Shown here piece after piece: positions 45,538 to 52,596 of a DNA stretch of 64,000 nt. The position numbers and the translations under genes were made by a program. The DNA is taken from contig CAWGSQ010000003.1 of assembly GCA_963825345.1 (NCBI GenBank), positions 91,367-155,366 on the forward strand. The letters are read 5' to 3'. The notes under the pieces are model-generated. The model saw only the letters and a program-made list of their open reading frames with translations. It was not told where the DNA came from and ran no database searches. The DNA is from JACVRW01 sp963825345. Its GTDB lineage: Bacteria; Actinomycetota; Thermoleophilia; Solirubrobacterales; Thermoleophilaceae. Every line of letters begins with the position of its first letter. The first letter of the stretch is position 1.

Positions 45538-46223
45538 GGCTCGCGCAGGACGTAGCCCACGCCGCGCACGGTGTGGAGAAGCGGGCGCGCACCCGCCCGT
45601 TCGAGCTTGCGGCGCAGATAGCCGATATACACGCGCAGCGCGTTCGACGCCGGACCGAAGTCATACCCCCACACGCGCTCGTAGATCAGGTTGTGCGGCA
45701 ACACGCGAGCCGAGTTCAGCATCAGCAGCTCGAGCAGCTGGTACTCGGTACGGGTGAGCTCCACGAACTTCTCCCCCACGCTCACACCGTGGCGGGCGCC
45801 GTCGAGGCGCAGCTCATGAAAGGTCTGGCCGTCCGCGTCGGCGTTCCCGTGGCCGCCCGTCCGCCGCAAGAGGGCGCGCAGGCGGGCGCGGAGCTCGCCC
45901 ACGTCGAATGGCTTGACGAGATAGTCGTCGGCGCCCGCGTCGAGGCCATCGATGCGATCCGACACCGCATCCCGCGCGGTGAGCATCAGCACCGGGACGC
46001 GATTGCCGGCGCCGCGCAGCCGCCGGCAGACCTCGAGGCCGTCGATGTCCGGGAGGCCGATGTCCAGGACCACCGCGTCCGGAGCACCGCTCGTGACCTC
46101 GGCCAGCGCCGTCTCGCCGCTGTCGGCCGACACGGTCTCGTAACCACCGAGCACGAGCGCGCGCCGCAGGGCATCGCGCAGCGCGCGGTCGTCGTCGACG
46201 ATCAGGATCCTCACGGTCCCCAT
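45534..46223 (-). CDS. OmpR-family response regulator, MprA-like
   Basis: The 229-residue protein has a receiver domain (ILIVDDD at residues 6-12, phospho-acceptor Asp54 in VVLDIGLPD, Lys in YLVKPF). A winged-helix DNA-binding domain follows (about 135-227, LTRTEYQLLELLMLNSARVLP and VYIGYLRRKLE). It partners with the kinase at 44125. The 81-nt region upstream separates it from a divergent repeat-protein gene, a likely target. Confidence 0.94.
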   Translation of the reverse strand: MGTVRILIVDDDRALRDALRRALVLGGYETVSADSGETALAEVTSGAPDAVVLDIGLPDIDGLEVCRRLRGAGNRVPVLMLTARDAVSDRIDGLDAGADDYLVKPFDVGELRARLRALLRRTGGHGNADADGQTFHELRLDGARHGVSVGEKFVELTRTEYQLLELLMLNSARVLPHNLIYERVWGYDFGPASNALRVYIGYLRRKLERAGARPLLHTVRGVGYVLREP

Positions 46224-46304
46224 TCTGGCTGGAGCGCGTGCGTTCTTCGGTGATTCCTACGCCGCTCTTATGTTGCTCATACACGGGGCCGCAAGGCTCG
46301 CCCC

Positions 46305-47174
46305 ATGCAATCGAGACGAAAGAGCACGATCATCGTCGTCGGCGGCGCCCTCGCGGTGGCGTCGGTGGGCTACGGACTCGGCACGCAGGCGGACGACGGC
46401 ACGGCCATCGCCGGCAGCGGCCAGTCCACGTCCGAGGAGAATCGGAATGGAGGTCCGCCCGCGCTCGCCCCGGGAGGGCAGCCGCCGGGATTCCAGAACC
46501 TGGCGGACAAGCTCGGTGTGGACGCGGACGAACTGGCACAGGCGCTCCGCGACTTCCACCAGAGCGAGGAGGGCAACCGTCGAGATGACTTTGCGGCCTC
46601 CCTCGCCAAGGCGCTCGGGATCTCCGCAAACAAGGTCACGGCAGCGTTCGACAAGCTCCACCAGAGGCACGAGGCCCGCTTCGCTGCGCGGCTCGCCGAC
46701 GCGCTGAACGTGGACGCGGACAAGGTGCAGGCGGCTCTCGACAAGCTGATGAACGGCACGCGTCGCCCGCCTGAGGAGTTCGCGCAGGCGCTCGCCGACG
46801 AGCTCGGCGTGGATGTGAGCGAGGTCCGCAGGGCGCTGTTCGAGTCTCGCCCCGATCGCGGCGGACGCGAGCGGCATCACGTGATGCCGCTGCGCCAGCT
46901 CGCCTCGGCGCTCGGCGTGACCCGCGCGGAGCTGCGCAAGGCACTCAGCGAGATGCGCGCGGGCGCCGAGAAGGGCCGTGAGCAACACAACCAGGCACTC
47001 GCCAAGTTCCTCGCCGACCGCTTCAACATCTCGGCTGACGACGTGACGAAGGCCCTGGACGCCCTTCCTCGCCCAGTGCGACCCGACCACGGTGGCCGGC
47101 CCGGGCCCGGTGGGCCCGGGCCCGGTCCCGGGTTCGAGCGCGGGCCGGGCCCCGCCTTCGGCGGCCCCGCCTGA
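46305..47174 (+). CDS. Exported helical-repeat protein with Gly/Pro-rich tail
   Basis: The 289-residue protein starts with a short basic segment and one hydrophobic helix (about 8-26), probably a signal or anchor. It then has six copies of a repeat of about 25-30 residues with the core LAxxLGVxxxxVxxAL (for example LADKLGVDADELAQAL, LAKALGISANKVTAAF, LADALNVDADKVQAAL, LADELGVDVSEVRRAL, LASALGVTRAELRKAL, LADRFNISADDVTKAL). The C-terminal 35 residues are Gly-Pro-rich with Arg and Asp. It is divergent to the two-component system. I recognise no named family; the helical hairpins suggest a sensory or binding protein at the surface. Confidence 0.8.
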   Translation: MQSRRKSTIIVVGGALAVASVGYGLGTQADDGTAIAGSGQSTSEENRNGGPPALAPGGQPPGFQNLADKLGVDADELAQALRDFHQSEEGNRRDDFAASLAKALGISANKVTAAFDKLHQRHEARFAARLADALNVDADKVQAALDKLMNGTRRPPEEFAQALADELGVDVSEVRRALFESRPDRGGRERHHVMPLRQLASALGVTRAELRKALSEMRAGAEKGREQHNQALAKFLADRFNISADDVTKALDALPRPVRPDHGGRPGPGGPGPGPGFERGPGPAFGGPA

Positions 47175-47180
47175 CGCCCC

Positions 47181-47217
47181 AACCCTCAGAAAAGGGTCAG
47201 ACCCCTACTTGAGGGTT
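47181..47217. terminator. Hairpin with nested stem after the repeat protein
   Basis: AACCCTCA (47181-47188) pairs with TGAGGGTT (47210-47217) in a perfect 8-bp stem. An inner GGGT/ACCC stem lies in the loop. It starts 6 nt after the stop. The run of T after it is short, so intrinsic termination is possible but not certain. Confidence 0.4.
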
Positions 47218-47221
47218 TGCG

Positions 47222-47227
47222 TATCTT
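47222..47227 (+). promoter_or_regulatory. Possible -10 box (TATCTT) before the AMP-ligase
   Basis: TATCTT ends 6 nt before an in-frame ATC at 47234, the spacing seen at clear leaderless genes here. It suggests that the AMP-ligase begins at 47234 even though the codon is not a standard start. Confidence 0.3.
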
Positions 47228-47233
47228 CCGCGC

Positions 47234-48640
47234 ATCGGCGATGCGCACCTGACGATCCCTGAGCTGTTCGAGGCTGCGGTCGCGGACGTTCCCACCAAGC
47301 CCTGGCTCCTCTTCGAGGACGACTCGTACACCTACGAGCAGGCGCGGGAGCGGATCGCGGCCGCGGCCGCGGGGCTTGCCGCGCGAGGGGTGGGCCAGGG
47401 CGACCTCGTGCTCGCCACCGCGCGCAACGATCCCCGCTACGTGTTCCTGTGGCTGGCGACGGCGTACACGGGCGCGATCTACGTGGCGGTGAATCCGAGC
47501 CAGACCGCCGCCGAGCTGGACGGGCTGATCGGGCAGGTGGAGCCGACGCTCGTGGTCACAGACGACGAGCTGCCGGACCTGTTCGAGCAGCCTGGCGAGC
47601 TGGACGGGCCCGGACCCGCCGGCCCCGACGACGCGGCGGTGCTGATCCCAACCTCGGGCACCACCGGCCGCTCCAAGCTCGTGACCCAGACGCACCGCGC
47701 GTATGCGATGGCCGGCGAGGGCTTCCCCTGGTGGATCGGGCTGACCGCCGACGACCGGCTGATGACCTCGCTGCCGCTCTTCCACGTCAACGCACCCGCG
47801 TACTCCGTCCTTGGCTCGGTGGCTGCGCGGGCGAGCCTCGCCCTGCTGCCGCGCTTCTCGGCGAGCGGCTTCCTCGACTCCGCGCGCCGCCACGGCGCCA
47901 CCGAGTTCAACGCGATCGGCGCGATGATCGAGATCCTGATGCGCCAGCCCGAGCGGCCCGACGACGCCGACAGCCCGCTGCGCCTCGCGTATGCCGGCCC
48001 CGTCCCGCCGAAGGAGCGCCACCTCGAGTTCGAGCGCCGCTTCGGGCTCGAGATGACCTCCGGCTACGCGATGTCCGAGACCACCTACGGCACGGTCTGG
48101 CCTCGCGGCACAAGGCCATACGCCACGATCGGCTCCCCGCGCCAGCACCCGACGCTCGGCGAGGTGAACGAGGCGCGCGTGACCTCGGACGGCGAGCTCG
48201 AGCTGCGCAACCCCGCGGTGATGAAGGGCTACTGGCGCATGCCCCAGGAGACCGCTGCCGTGCTCGGCCCGGACGGCTGGCTGAAAACCGGCGACCTCGT
48301 GACCGAGAACCCGGACGGCACCTACACCTTCGTGGGCCGCAAAAAGGAGGTCATCAGGCGCCGCGGCGAGAACGTGGCGCCCGCGGAGATCGAGGAGGCG
48401 CTCGCGTCGCACCCGGACGTGGTGGAGGCCGCGGTGGTGGGAGTGCCCTCGGAGCTCTCCGAGGAGGAGATCAAGGCCTTCGTGGTGATGCGGGACGGCG
48501 CCGAGCCGGACTTCGACGCGCTGCGGGAGTGGGCGGCCGGGCGGCTGACAAAGTTCAAGGTCCCGGAGCACTTCGAGGCGCTCGACGAGCTGCCGCACAC
48601 CGCCACCGGACGGGTGGCGAAGCATAGGCTTCCCCGATGA
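47234..48640 (+). CDS. AMP-dependent acyl-CoA synthetase/ligase without a standard start codon
   Basis: The protein belongs to the ANL adenylating family. It has the P-loop motif PTSGTTGRSK, SGYAMSETTYGTV (acyl-binding), GWLKTGDLVTENPDG and GRKKEVIRRRGENVAPAEIEEAL, and ends in TATGRVAKHRLPR with the catalytic Lys. It activates a carboxylate and makes a CoA thioester. Homology starts at TIPELFEAAVADVP, 40-45 codons before the first in-frame GTG (47390). No ATG, GTG or TTG lies in that stretch; candidate starts are ATC at 47234 or CTG at 47249. The stop overlaps the next gene by 4 nt. Confidence 0.88.
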   Translation: MGDAHLTIPELFEAAVADVPTKPWLLFEDDSYTYEQARERIAAAAAGLAARGVGQGDLVLATARNDPRYVFLWLATAYTGAIYVAVNPSQTAAELDGLIGQVEPTLVVTDDELPDLFEQPGELDGPGPAGPDDAAVLIPTSGTTGRSKLVTQTHRAYAMAGEGFPWWIGLTADDRLMTSLPLFHVNAPAYSVLGSVAARASLALLPRFSASGFLDSARRHGATEFNAIGAMIEILMRQPERPDDADSPLRLAYAGPVPPKERHLEFERRFGLEMTSGYAMSETTYGTVWPRGTRPYATIGSPRQHPTLGEVNEARVTSDGELELRNPAVMKGYWRMPQETAAVLGPDGWLKTGDLVTENPDGTYTFVGRKKEVIRRRGENVAPAEIEEALASHPDVVEAAVVGVPSELSEEEIKAFVVMRDGAEPDFDALREWAAGRLTKFKVPEHFEALDELPHTATGRVAKHRLPR

Positions 48641-49377
48641 CCTTCCGCACGGGAATCGGGACCTCCGACGCAGACTCGATAACGCTCATGGGCCGCGACC
48701 TCGCCACGGACCTGATGGGCAACGTGACCCTCACCGAACTGGCGTTTCTGATGGTCCAGGGCCGTATGCCCTCGCCCGAGGAGACACGCCTCTTCGATGC
48801 CGTCCTCGTCTCACTCGCGGACCACGGGCTCACCCCCACCGTGCTCGCCGCCCGCCTCACGTACACCGGCGCGCCCGAGTCGATCCAGGGTGCGGTGGCC
48901 GCCGGCCTCCTGGGAGCAGGGAGCGTGTTCCTCGGAGTGGTCGAGGACACGGCTCGCTTCCTGGATGAGATCGGTGACGACGTGGAGGGCGGTGTCAAAG
49001 GGGCGCTCGCGGCCGGGCGGCGGGTTCCCGGGCTCGGCCACCCGGTTCACAAGGTGCAGGACCCGCGCACCCCGCGCATTTACGCAATTGCGGAGGAGAC
49101 CGGGCTTGTGGGGTCGTATCTCGGGCGCCTCAGGACGGTCGCGGAAGTCCATCGAGAGGAGACCGGCCGCGAGCTGCCGATCAACGGCGCGGGCGTGGCT
49201 GGCGCGGCACTCGCGGACCTGGGCTTCCCGGCGGCGCTCCTACGCGGATTCGCGCTGCTGGCACGCACGGCGGGATTGCTCGGCCACCTCGCGGAGGAGA
49301 TGGAGCACCCGCTGGGGATGCCTCTCTACCGCGAGGTGGATGAGCGTGCGAAGTACGACCCGCCGACTGGGGAGTAA
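48637..49377 (+). CDS. Citryl-CoA lyase / citrate synthase-like protein
   Basis: The 246-residue protein is shorter than citrate synthase but keeps its active-site blocks. LTYTGAPESIQGAVAAGLLGAG lies near 70-90, VPGLGHPVHKVQDPR near 128-142 (active-site His), and the C-terminal LGHLAEEMEHPLGMPLYR near 215-232. Its size and N-terminus (TGIGTSDADSITLMGRDLATDLMG) fit stand-alone citryl-CoA lyase-type proteins. The ATG overlaps the ligase stop, so a CoA ester made by the ligase may be its substrate. No further pathway genes are adjacent. Confidence 0.85.
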   Translation: MTFRTGIGTSDADSITLMGRDLATDLMGNVTLTELAFLMVQGRMPSPEETRLFDAVLVSLADHGLTPTVLAARLTYTGAPESIQGAVAAGLLGAGSVFLGVVEDTARFLDEIGDDVEGGVKGALAAGRRVPGLGHPVHKVQDPRTPRIYAIAEETGLVGSYLGRLRTVAEVHREETGRELPINGAGVAGAALADLGFPAALLRGFALLARTAGLLGHLAEEMEHPLGMPLYREVDERAKYDPPTGE

Positions 49378-49505
49378 CGGCGGGGGGACAGCGACGAGCG
49401 AAGGTCGGCAAGCGGCGTCCACCGTTTCCGGTGGGGACGCGCACGCCTCCAGTCCGCGAGCGTTAGGCCCGGCGGAATGTCCGTGTGCTCGTACATGAAT
49501 TCCAT
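49326..49505 (-). CDS. Possible small protein, 59 aa, overlapping the lyase 3' end
   Basis: From ATG at 49505 the frame gives a 59-residue protein beginning MEFMYEHTDIPPGLTLADW and ending in a basic, Ser-Arg-rich tail. The N-terminal TDIPPGxTLxxWRR pattern resembles small actinobacterial proteins I have seen but cannot name. The 3' end lies antisense to the end of the citryl-CoA lyase gene (49326-49377). The coding evidence is limited. Confidence 0.4.
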   Translation of the reverse strand: MEFMYEHTDIPPGLTLADWRRARPHRKRWTPLADLRSSLSPRRYSPVGGSYFARSSTSR

Positions 49506-49618
49506 GCCGGCATCTTCCGCTGCCACACGCGCGCGCGCATCGGGGAAAGACCCCACACCTGACCCTGATCTTTGGGTGCGGGGCCCCTAGGGGTGCCTAT
49601 GGAAAGAGGAAAAGCGGC

Positions 49619-49643
49619 GCGGCGCCCCATCTAGGGGCGCCGC
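49619..49643 (-). terminator. Strong 10-bp hairpin, terminator of cspA
   Basis: GCGGCGCCCC and GGGGCGCCGC form a perfect 10-bp stem around a 5-nt loop, 15 nt past the cold-shock stop codon. On the minus strand the stem is followed by a short GC stretch and then TTTTCC-type pyrimidines, so an intrinsic terminator is likely. Confidence 0.65.
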
Positions 49644-49657
49644 TCCCGCAGACGCCG

Positions 49658-49861
49658 TTAGAGCGGCGTGACGTTGACGGCCTTCGGGCCCTTGTCGCTG
49701 GGCTCGGCGTCGTACTGCACCTGTGCGCCCTCTGCGAGCGACTTGAAGCCGTCACCGGCGATGCCGGTGTGATGGACGAAGAGGTCCTTCCCGGGCTCGT
49801 CCGGCGTGATGAAGCCGAAGCCCTTGTCGTCGTTGAACCACTTCACAGTTCCGGTGGCCAT
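49658..49861 (-). CDS. cspA: Cold-shock protein (CspA family)
   Basis: The 67-residue protein is a single OB-fold. It has RNP1 KGFGFITP (about 14-21), RNP2 LFVHHTGI (about 29-36) and the N-terminal GTVKWFND. It binds single-stranded nucleic acid and acts as an RNA chaperone. ATG at 49861 has a GGAGGG ribosome binding site and probably a long leader (up to about 150 nt to the next gene), as is usual for csp mRNAs. It ends before a strong hairpin terminator. Confidence 0.96.
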   Translation of the reverse strand: MATGTVKWFNDDKGFGFITPDEPGKDLFVHHTGIAGDGFKSLAEGAQVQYDAEPSDKGPKAVNVTPL

Positions 49862-49949
49862 GTATGACCCTCCACTGGTGTTTGTTGCTTTGCTGCGTAC
49901 GCGGAGGTGCTTGTGAAGCGACAACCTACGGGCGCGAGCATGCCTTTTC

Positions 49950-49967
49950 GCCGAACCGTAGTTCGGC
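49950..49967. other. Short hairpin in the csp leader region
   Basis: GCCGAAC and GTTCGGC form a 7-bp stem with a 4-nt loop, between the end of the CHAT gene and the csp start. It may end the CHAT transcript or shape the csp leader. No T-tract follows on the minus strand. Confidence 0.3.
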
Positions 49968-50017
49968 CATTACGCCGCAAAGGCTAAACCACATCGCCCC
50001 CGCGTGTCCACCGGACG

Positions 50018-52189
50018 CTATGGCTCGAGCCGCGAGACCGTGTTGTCGCCCGTATTGACGACCCATGCGACGCCCGCTTCGTCGACCACAACGTCGCTCG
50101 GCTTCGTGCCGACCGTGTAGCGCTCGAGCTGCTCATAAGGGGCGTGTGCGTCGAAGCGCATCACGCTGTTATCGCCCTGGTTGACGACCCAGACGTTGCG
50201 GTCGTCGGCCGCCACGCCCTCCGGCCGGCGGCCTGCGCGCATCCTCTTGTGCTTGCTCGGCTGGTGCAGGTCGATGCGGGTGATCGCGTCGTCGACCTTG
50301 TTCGTGACCCAGATCTTCCCGGCGCCGATGGCCATGTCGTCGGAGGTGGCGCCGATCGGGATCTCCGTCTGAGTGCCGTCGAGGCGAGTCTTCGTGATGC
50401 GGTTGGTGCTGTCGCTCGTGACCCAGACCGCGTCGAGCGCGAAGCGGACGTCCTCGGGGTTGCTCGGCACCTCGATGCTGTCCCTGATCTCGTTCCTGCT
50501 CGGATCGATGGCCACGAGCAGCGCGGGGTCGGTGCGAAGCGTGACCCACACGATCCCCCCACCAACCGCGACGCCACTTGGACGGCCCTCCAACTTGATC
50601 GACGTCTTGTCCTTCGAGAGCGGCGAGATGCGGATCACGCTGTTGGTCTGAACGTTCAGCACCCAGAGCGCATCGAATCCGGCTGTGATGCTGGAGAGCC
50701 GGGCGTCATCCGAGATCTTGATCGTGTCCACGTGCTTCTCGCTCGCCGGGTCGACCTTGGAGATGTCGCCGGTCGTCTGGTTGCTCGTCCAAACGGCGCC
50801 CATCGCCGCGGTCAGGTCGATCGGCCCGCTGCCGACGTCGATGACACCCCCACCGTCGTCGCCGCCACCGCCGCCGCCGGACAGGAGCACCATCGCGAGC
50901 GCGACAACGGCAAGCAGGCCGAGGCCCCCCAGCGCCCAGGGCAGCAGCTTTGGCCGAGGCGGCGGCGGCGGGGGCGGAGGCGGTGGTGGCTTCGGGTCCA
51001 GGTCCACCGGCTTCGGCCCCAGCTCCACGGGCTTCGGGTCCAGCTGCACCGGAGGCAGCTCGTCGAGGAGGTCGGCCGCGTCGACGTCGAAGAGCTGCGC
51101 GGTGTCGCCGCGGAGGAAGAGCACCGGGGTGCCGAACTCCACGTCGCTGCCCGCCGCGAAGATCGCCTTGCGCGCCTGCGTGAGCGCGGCGTCGATCGGG
51201 AAGCCCTGGGCCAGGGCGGTGTAGAGGCGCTCGGAGAACGTGATCGCCGCCTCGTCGGTGATCTCCGCCTGCATCCCGACCACCGCAGGGAGCCCGCAGC
51301 GAAGCAGGCTCGAGGCGACCCCCGAGAACGGATCCACGTGCGAGGTACGGGCCCCCTCGCACGAGTTCAGCACCACGAGCCGCAGGCTGCGCTCGTCGCG
51401 CAGCAGCGTCCCGAGCTCCTCGCCGGTCACCTCGTGGACTCCCCCGGTGCTGTCCTCCAGGGCCAGGATGCCGCCCTGCGTGCTCTCGTCGTAGGCGCCG
51501 TGCCCGATGTAGTGGATCACGTGCAGCTCGTCCGAATCGCCGACGCGGCGGTCCAGCTCGGAGAGAGTGGCCGAGTCGAGCCACTCCAGCTCCACCGCGC
51601 CGCGCGAGGTGAGCGGCTCGAGCGCGCGCGCGAGCTTCTGTCGCTCGTCGTCCACGTCGAGTCCCGGGAATCCCTGCGGCGCGCTCGCCATGCCGAGCAC
51701 CTTCATCGGCAGCGTCAGCTTGCGCGGCGGCGACGCGCTGCGCAGATCCAGTGAGCGCACGAGCGGCGTGTACATCGACTGCGCGAGGAAGAAGGCGTCG
51801 CCCGGGTCGTAGAGGAACTCCCAGGGAATCTCCATCAGCTCGGGAACGCCGGTCAGATAGAGGGTCACCCGCAGCCCGCGGTTCTGGCTGTCGGCCACGC
51901 TGCGGGCGCCGTGATAGAGGTCGCCCACGTCCTCGGCCAGAAGGCTCTCGAACAGCTGCGTCCCGAGCTGCTTCGCCTCCTCCATCTGCGACGAGCGGTA
52001 CTTGCGCACCTGCCGGCGCGGCAACCCGACCCTCAGGATGAAGTTGTCCAGCTCCATCTGGCTGATCGGCCGCGCGAACGATCCGGTTGCGGTGTTGCCG
52101 CCGGGTCCGAACGCCACCACCCGGTACGAGTCCCCATCTCCCGGCTCGACCCGGAGCTTGAGGTCGTCGTATTCGGGGATGTCCGTCAT
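50018..52189 (-). CDS. CHAT protease - transmembrane helix - extracellular beta-propeller protein
   Basis: The 723-residue protein has a caspase-like CHAT domain (about 100-362) with the His-Cys dyad: His230 in HYIGHGAYDE and Cys277 in LNSCEGAR. A proline run (401-411) follows, then one membrane helix (about 415-437) preceded by RPK and a Gly/Asp linker. The C-terminus (about 455-723) is a propeller of WVTN-type blades (VWVTNKVDDAITRIDL, VWVVNQGDNSVMRFD, AWVVNTGDNTVSRL). The positive-inside rule puts CHAT in the cytosol and the propeller outside. CHAT proteases act in prokaryotic immunity and cell-death modules. Its ATG is 1 nt after the Trypco1 stop. Confidence 0.88.
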   Translation of the reverse strand: MTDIPEYDDLKLRVEPGDGDSYRVVAFGPGGNTATGSFARPISQMELDNFILRVGLPRRQVRKYRSSQMEEAKQLGTQLFESLLAEDVGDLYHGARSVADSQNRGLRVTLYLTGVPELMEIPWEFLYDPGDAFFLAQSMYTPLVRSLDLRSASPPRKLTLPMKVLGMASAPQGFPGLDVDDERQKLARALEPLTSRGAVELEWLDSATLSELDRRVGDSDELHVIHYIGHGAYDESTQGGILALEDSTGGVHEVTGEELGTLLRDERSLRLVVLNSCEGARTSHVDPFSGVASSLLRCGLPAVVGMQAEITDEAAITFSERLYTALAQGFPIDAALTQARKAIFAAGSDVEFGTPVLFLRGDTAQLFDVDAADLLDELPPVQLDPKPVELGPKPVDLDPKPPPPPPPPPPPRPKLLPWALGGLGLLAVVALAMVLLSGGGGGGDDGGGVIDVGSGPIDLTAAMGAVWTSNQTTGDISKVDPASEKHVDTIKISDDARLSSITAGFDALWVLNVQTNSVIRISPLSKDKTSIKLEGRPSGVAVGGGIVWVTLRTDPALLVAIDPSRNEIRDSIEVPSNPEDVRFALDAVWVTSDSTNRITKTRLDGTQTEIPIGATSDDMAIGAGKIWVTNKVDDAITRIDLHQPSKHKRMRAGRRPEGVAADDRNVWVVNQGDNSVMRFDAHAPYEQLERYTVGTKPSDVVVDEAGVAWVVNTGDNTVSRLEP

Positions 52190-52190
52190 G

Positions 52191-52517
52191 TCAGGTCGCG
52201 GCGCGGCTCCAGCGCAGGGCGATGCGGAAGTTCGCCTCGCCCTCGGTGCGCGTGATGATCACGTTGGCGCCCGCGGACAACTTCACGGAGAACTCCACCT
52301 CCACCTGATCCGGCCAGTCCGCTCCCTCGCGCAGCTTCGAGACGATCCCCTGTATGGCCGGGCCGAGCTTGCCGAGCACCTGCTCGAGGCTCTCGCCGGC
52401 GGTCGTGACCATGTCCTCCGCCCGCCCTCCGCGGGTGACCGGGCCGGAGCGCACCTCGTCCACCTCGACCAGAATCGAGCCGCCTTGCTCGAGTGGCATC
52501 TCGACCAGCTGGCCCAC
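52191..52517 (-). CDS. Trypco1 (CU044_2847-like) domain protein, 108 aa
   Basis: The protein is a single small domain with the pattern of the trypsin-co-occurring domain 1 family. It has GQLVEMPLEQGGSILVEVDE at the start, an internal helix (about 38-65, ESLEQVLGKLGPAIQGIVSKLR) and the C-terminal VEVEFSVKLSAGANVIITR, ending FRIALRWSR. In the family these domains sit beside proteases (trypsin, CHAT) in putative conflict systems, where they are thought to act as adaptors or signal domains. I chose GTG at 52517 over ATG at 52499 because the family N-terminus and the promoter spacing agree. The CHAT gene follows by 1 nt. Confidence 0.8.
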   Translation of the reverse strand: MGQLVEMPLEQGGSILVEVDEVRSGPVTRGGRAEDMVTTAGESLEQVLGKLGPAIQGIVSKLREGADWPDQVEVEFSVKLSAGANVIITRTEGEANFRIALRWSRAAT

Positions 52518-52524
52518 GCGTCCG

Positions 52525-52553
52525 ACTATGAACCTGCCAGATGGGCGCTGCAA
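52525..52553 (-). promoter_or_regulatory. Promoter TTGCAG-N17-CATAGT of the Trypco1-CHAT operon
   Basis: On the minus strand TTGCAG (52548-52553) and CATAGT (52525-52530) are separated by 17 nt. CATAGT ends 7 nt before the GTG at 52517. It is the best-formed promoter in the window and gives a leaderless mRNA. Confidence 0.55.
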
Positions 52554-52582
52554 GGGCAGATGGAGATATTGCGCGGCTTTGT

Positions 52583-52588
52583 GATACT
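52583..52588 (+). promoter_or_regulatory. -10 box (GATACT) for the glycosyltransferase gene
   Basis: GATACT ends 8 nt before the GTG at 52597. No good -35 is visible. It is back to back with the Trypco1-CHAT promoter. Confidence 0.35.
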
Positions 52589-52596
52589 CGTCAGGC

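Noticed and set aside
33482..52582. Repeat of GCGCGGCTTTGT before 33528 and before 52597
   Set aside because: A 12-base match between two promoter regions is expected by chance many times in 64 kb of GC-rich DNA, and the flanks do not match.
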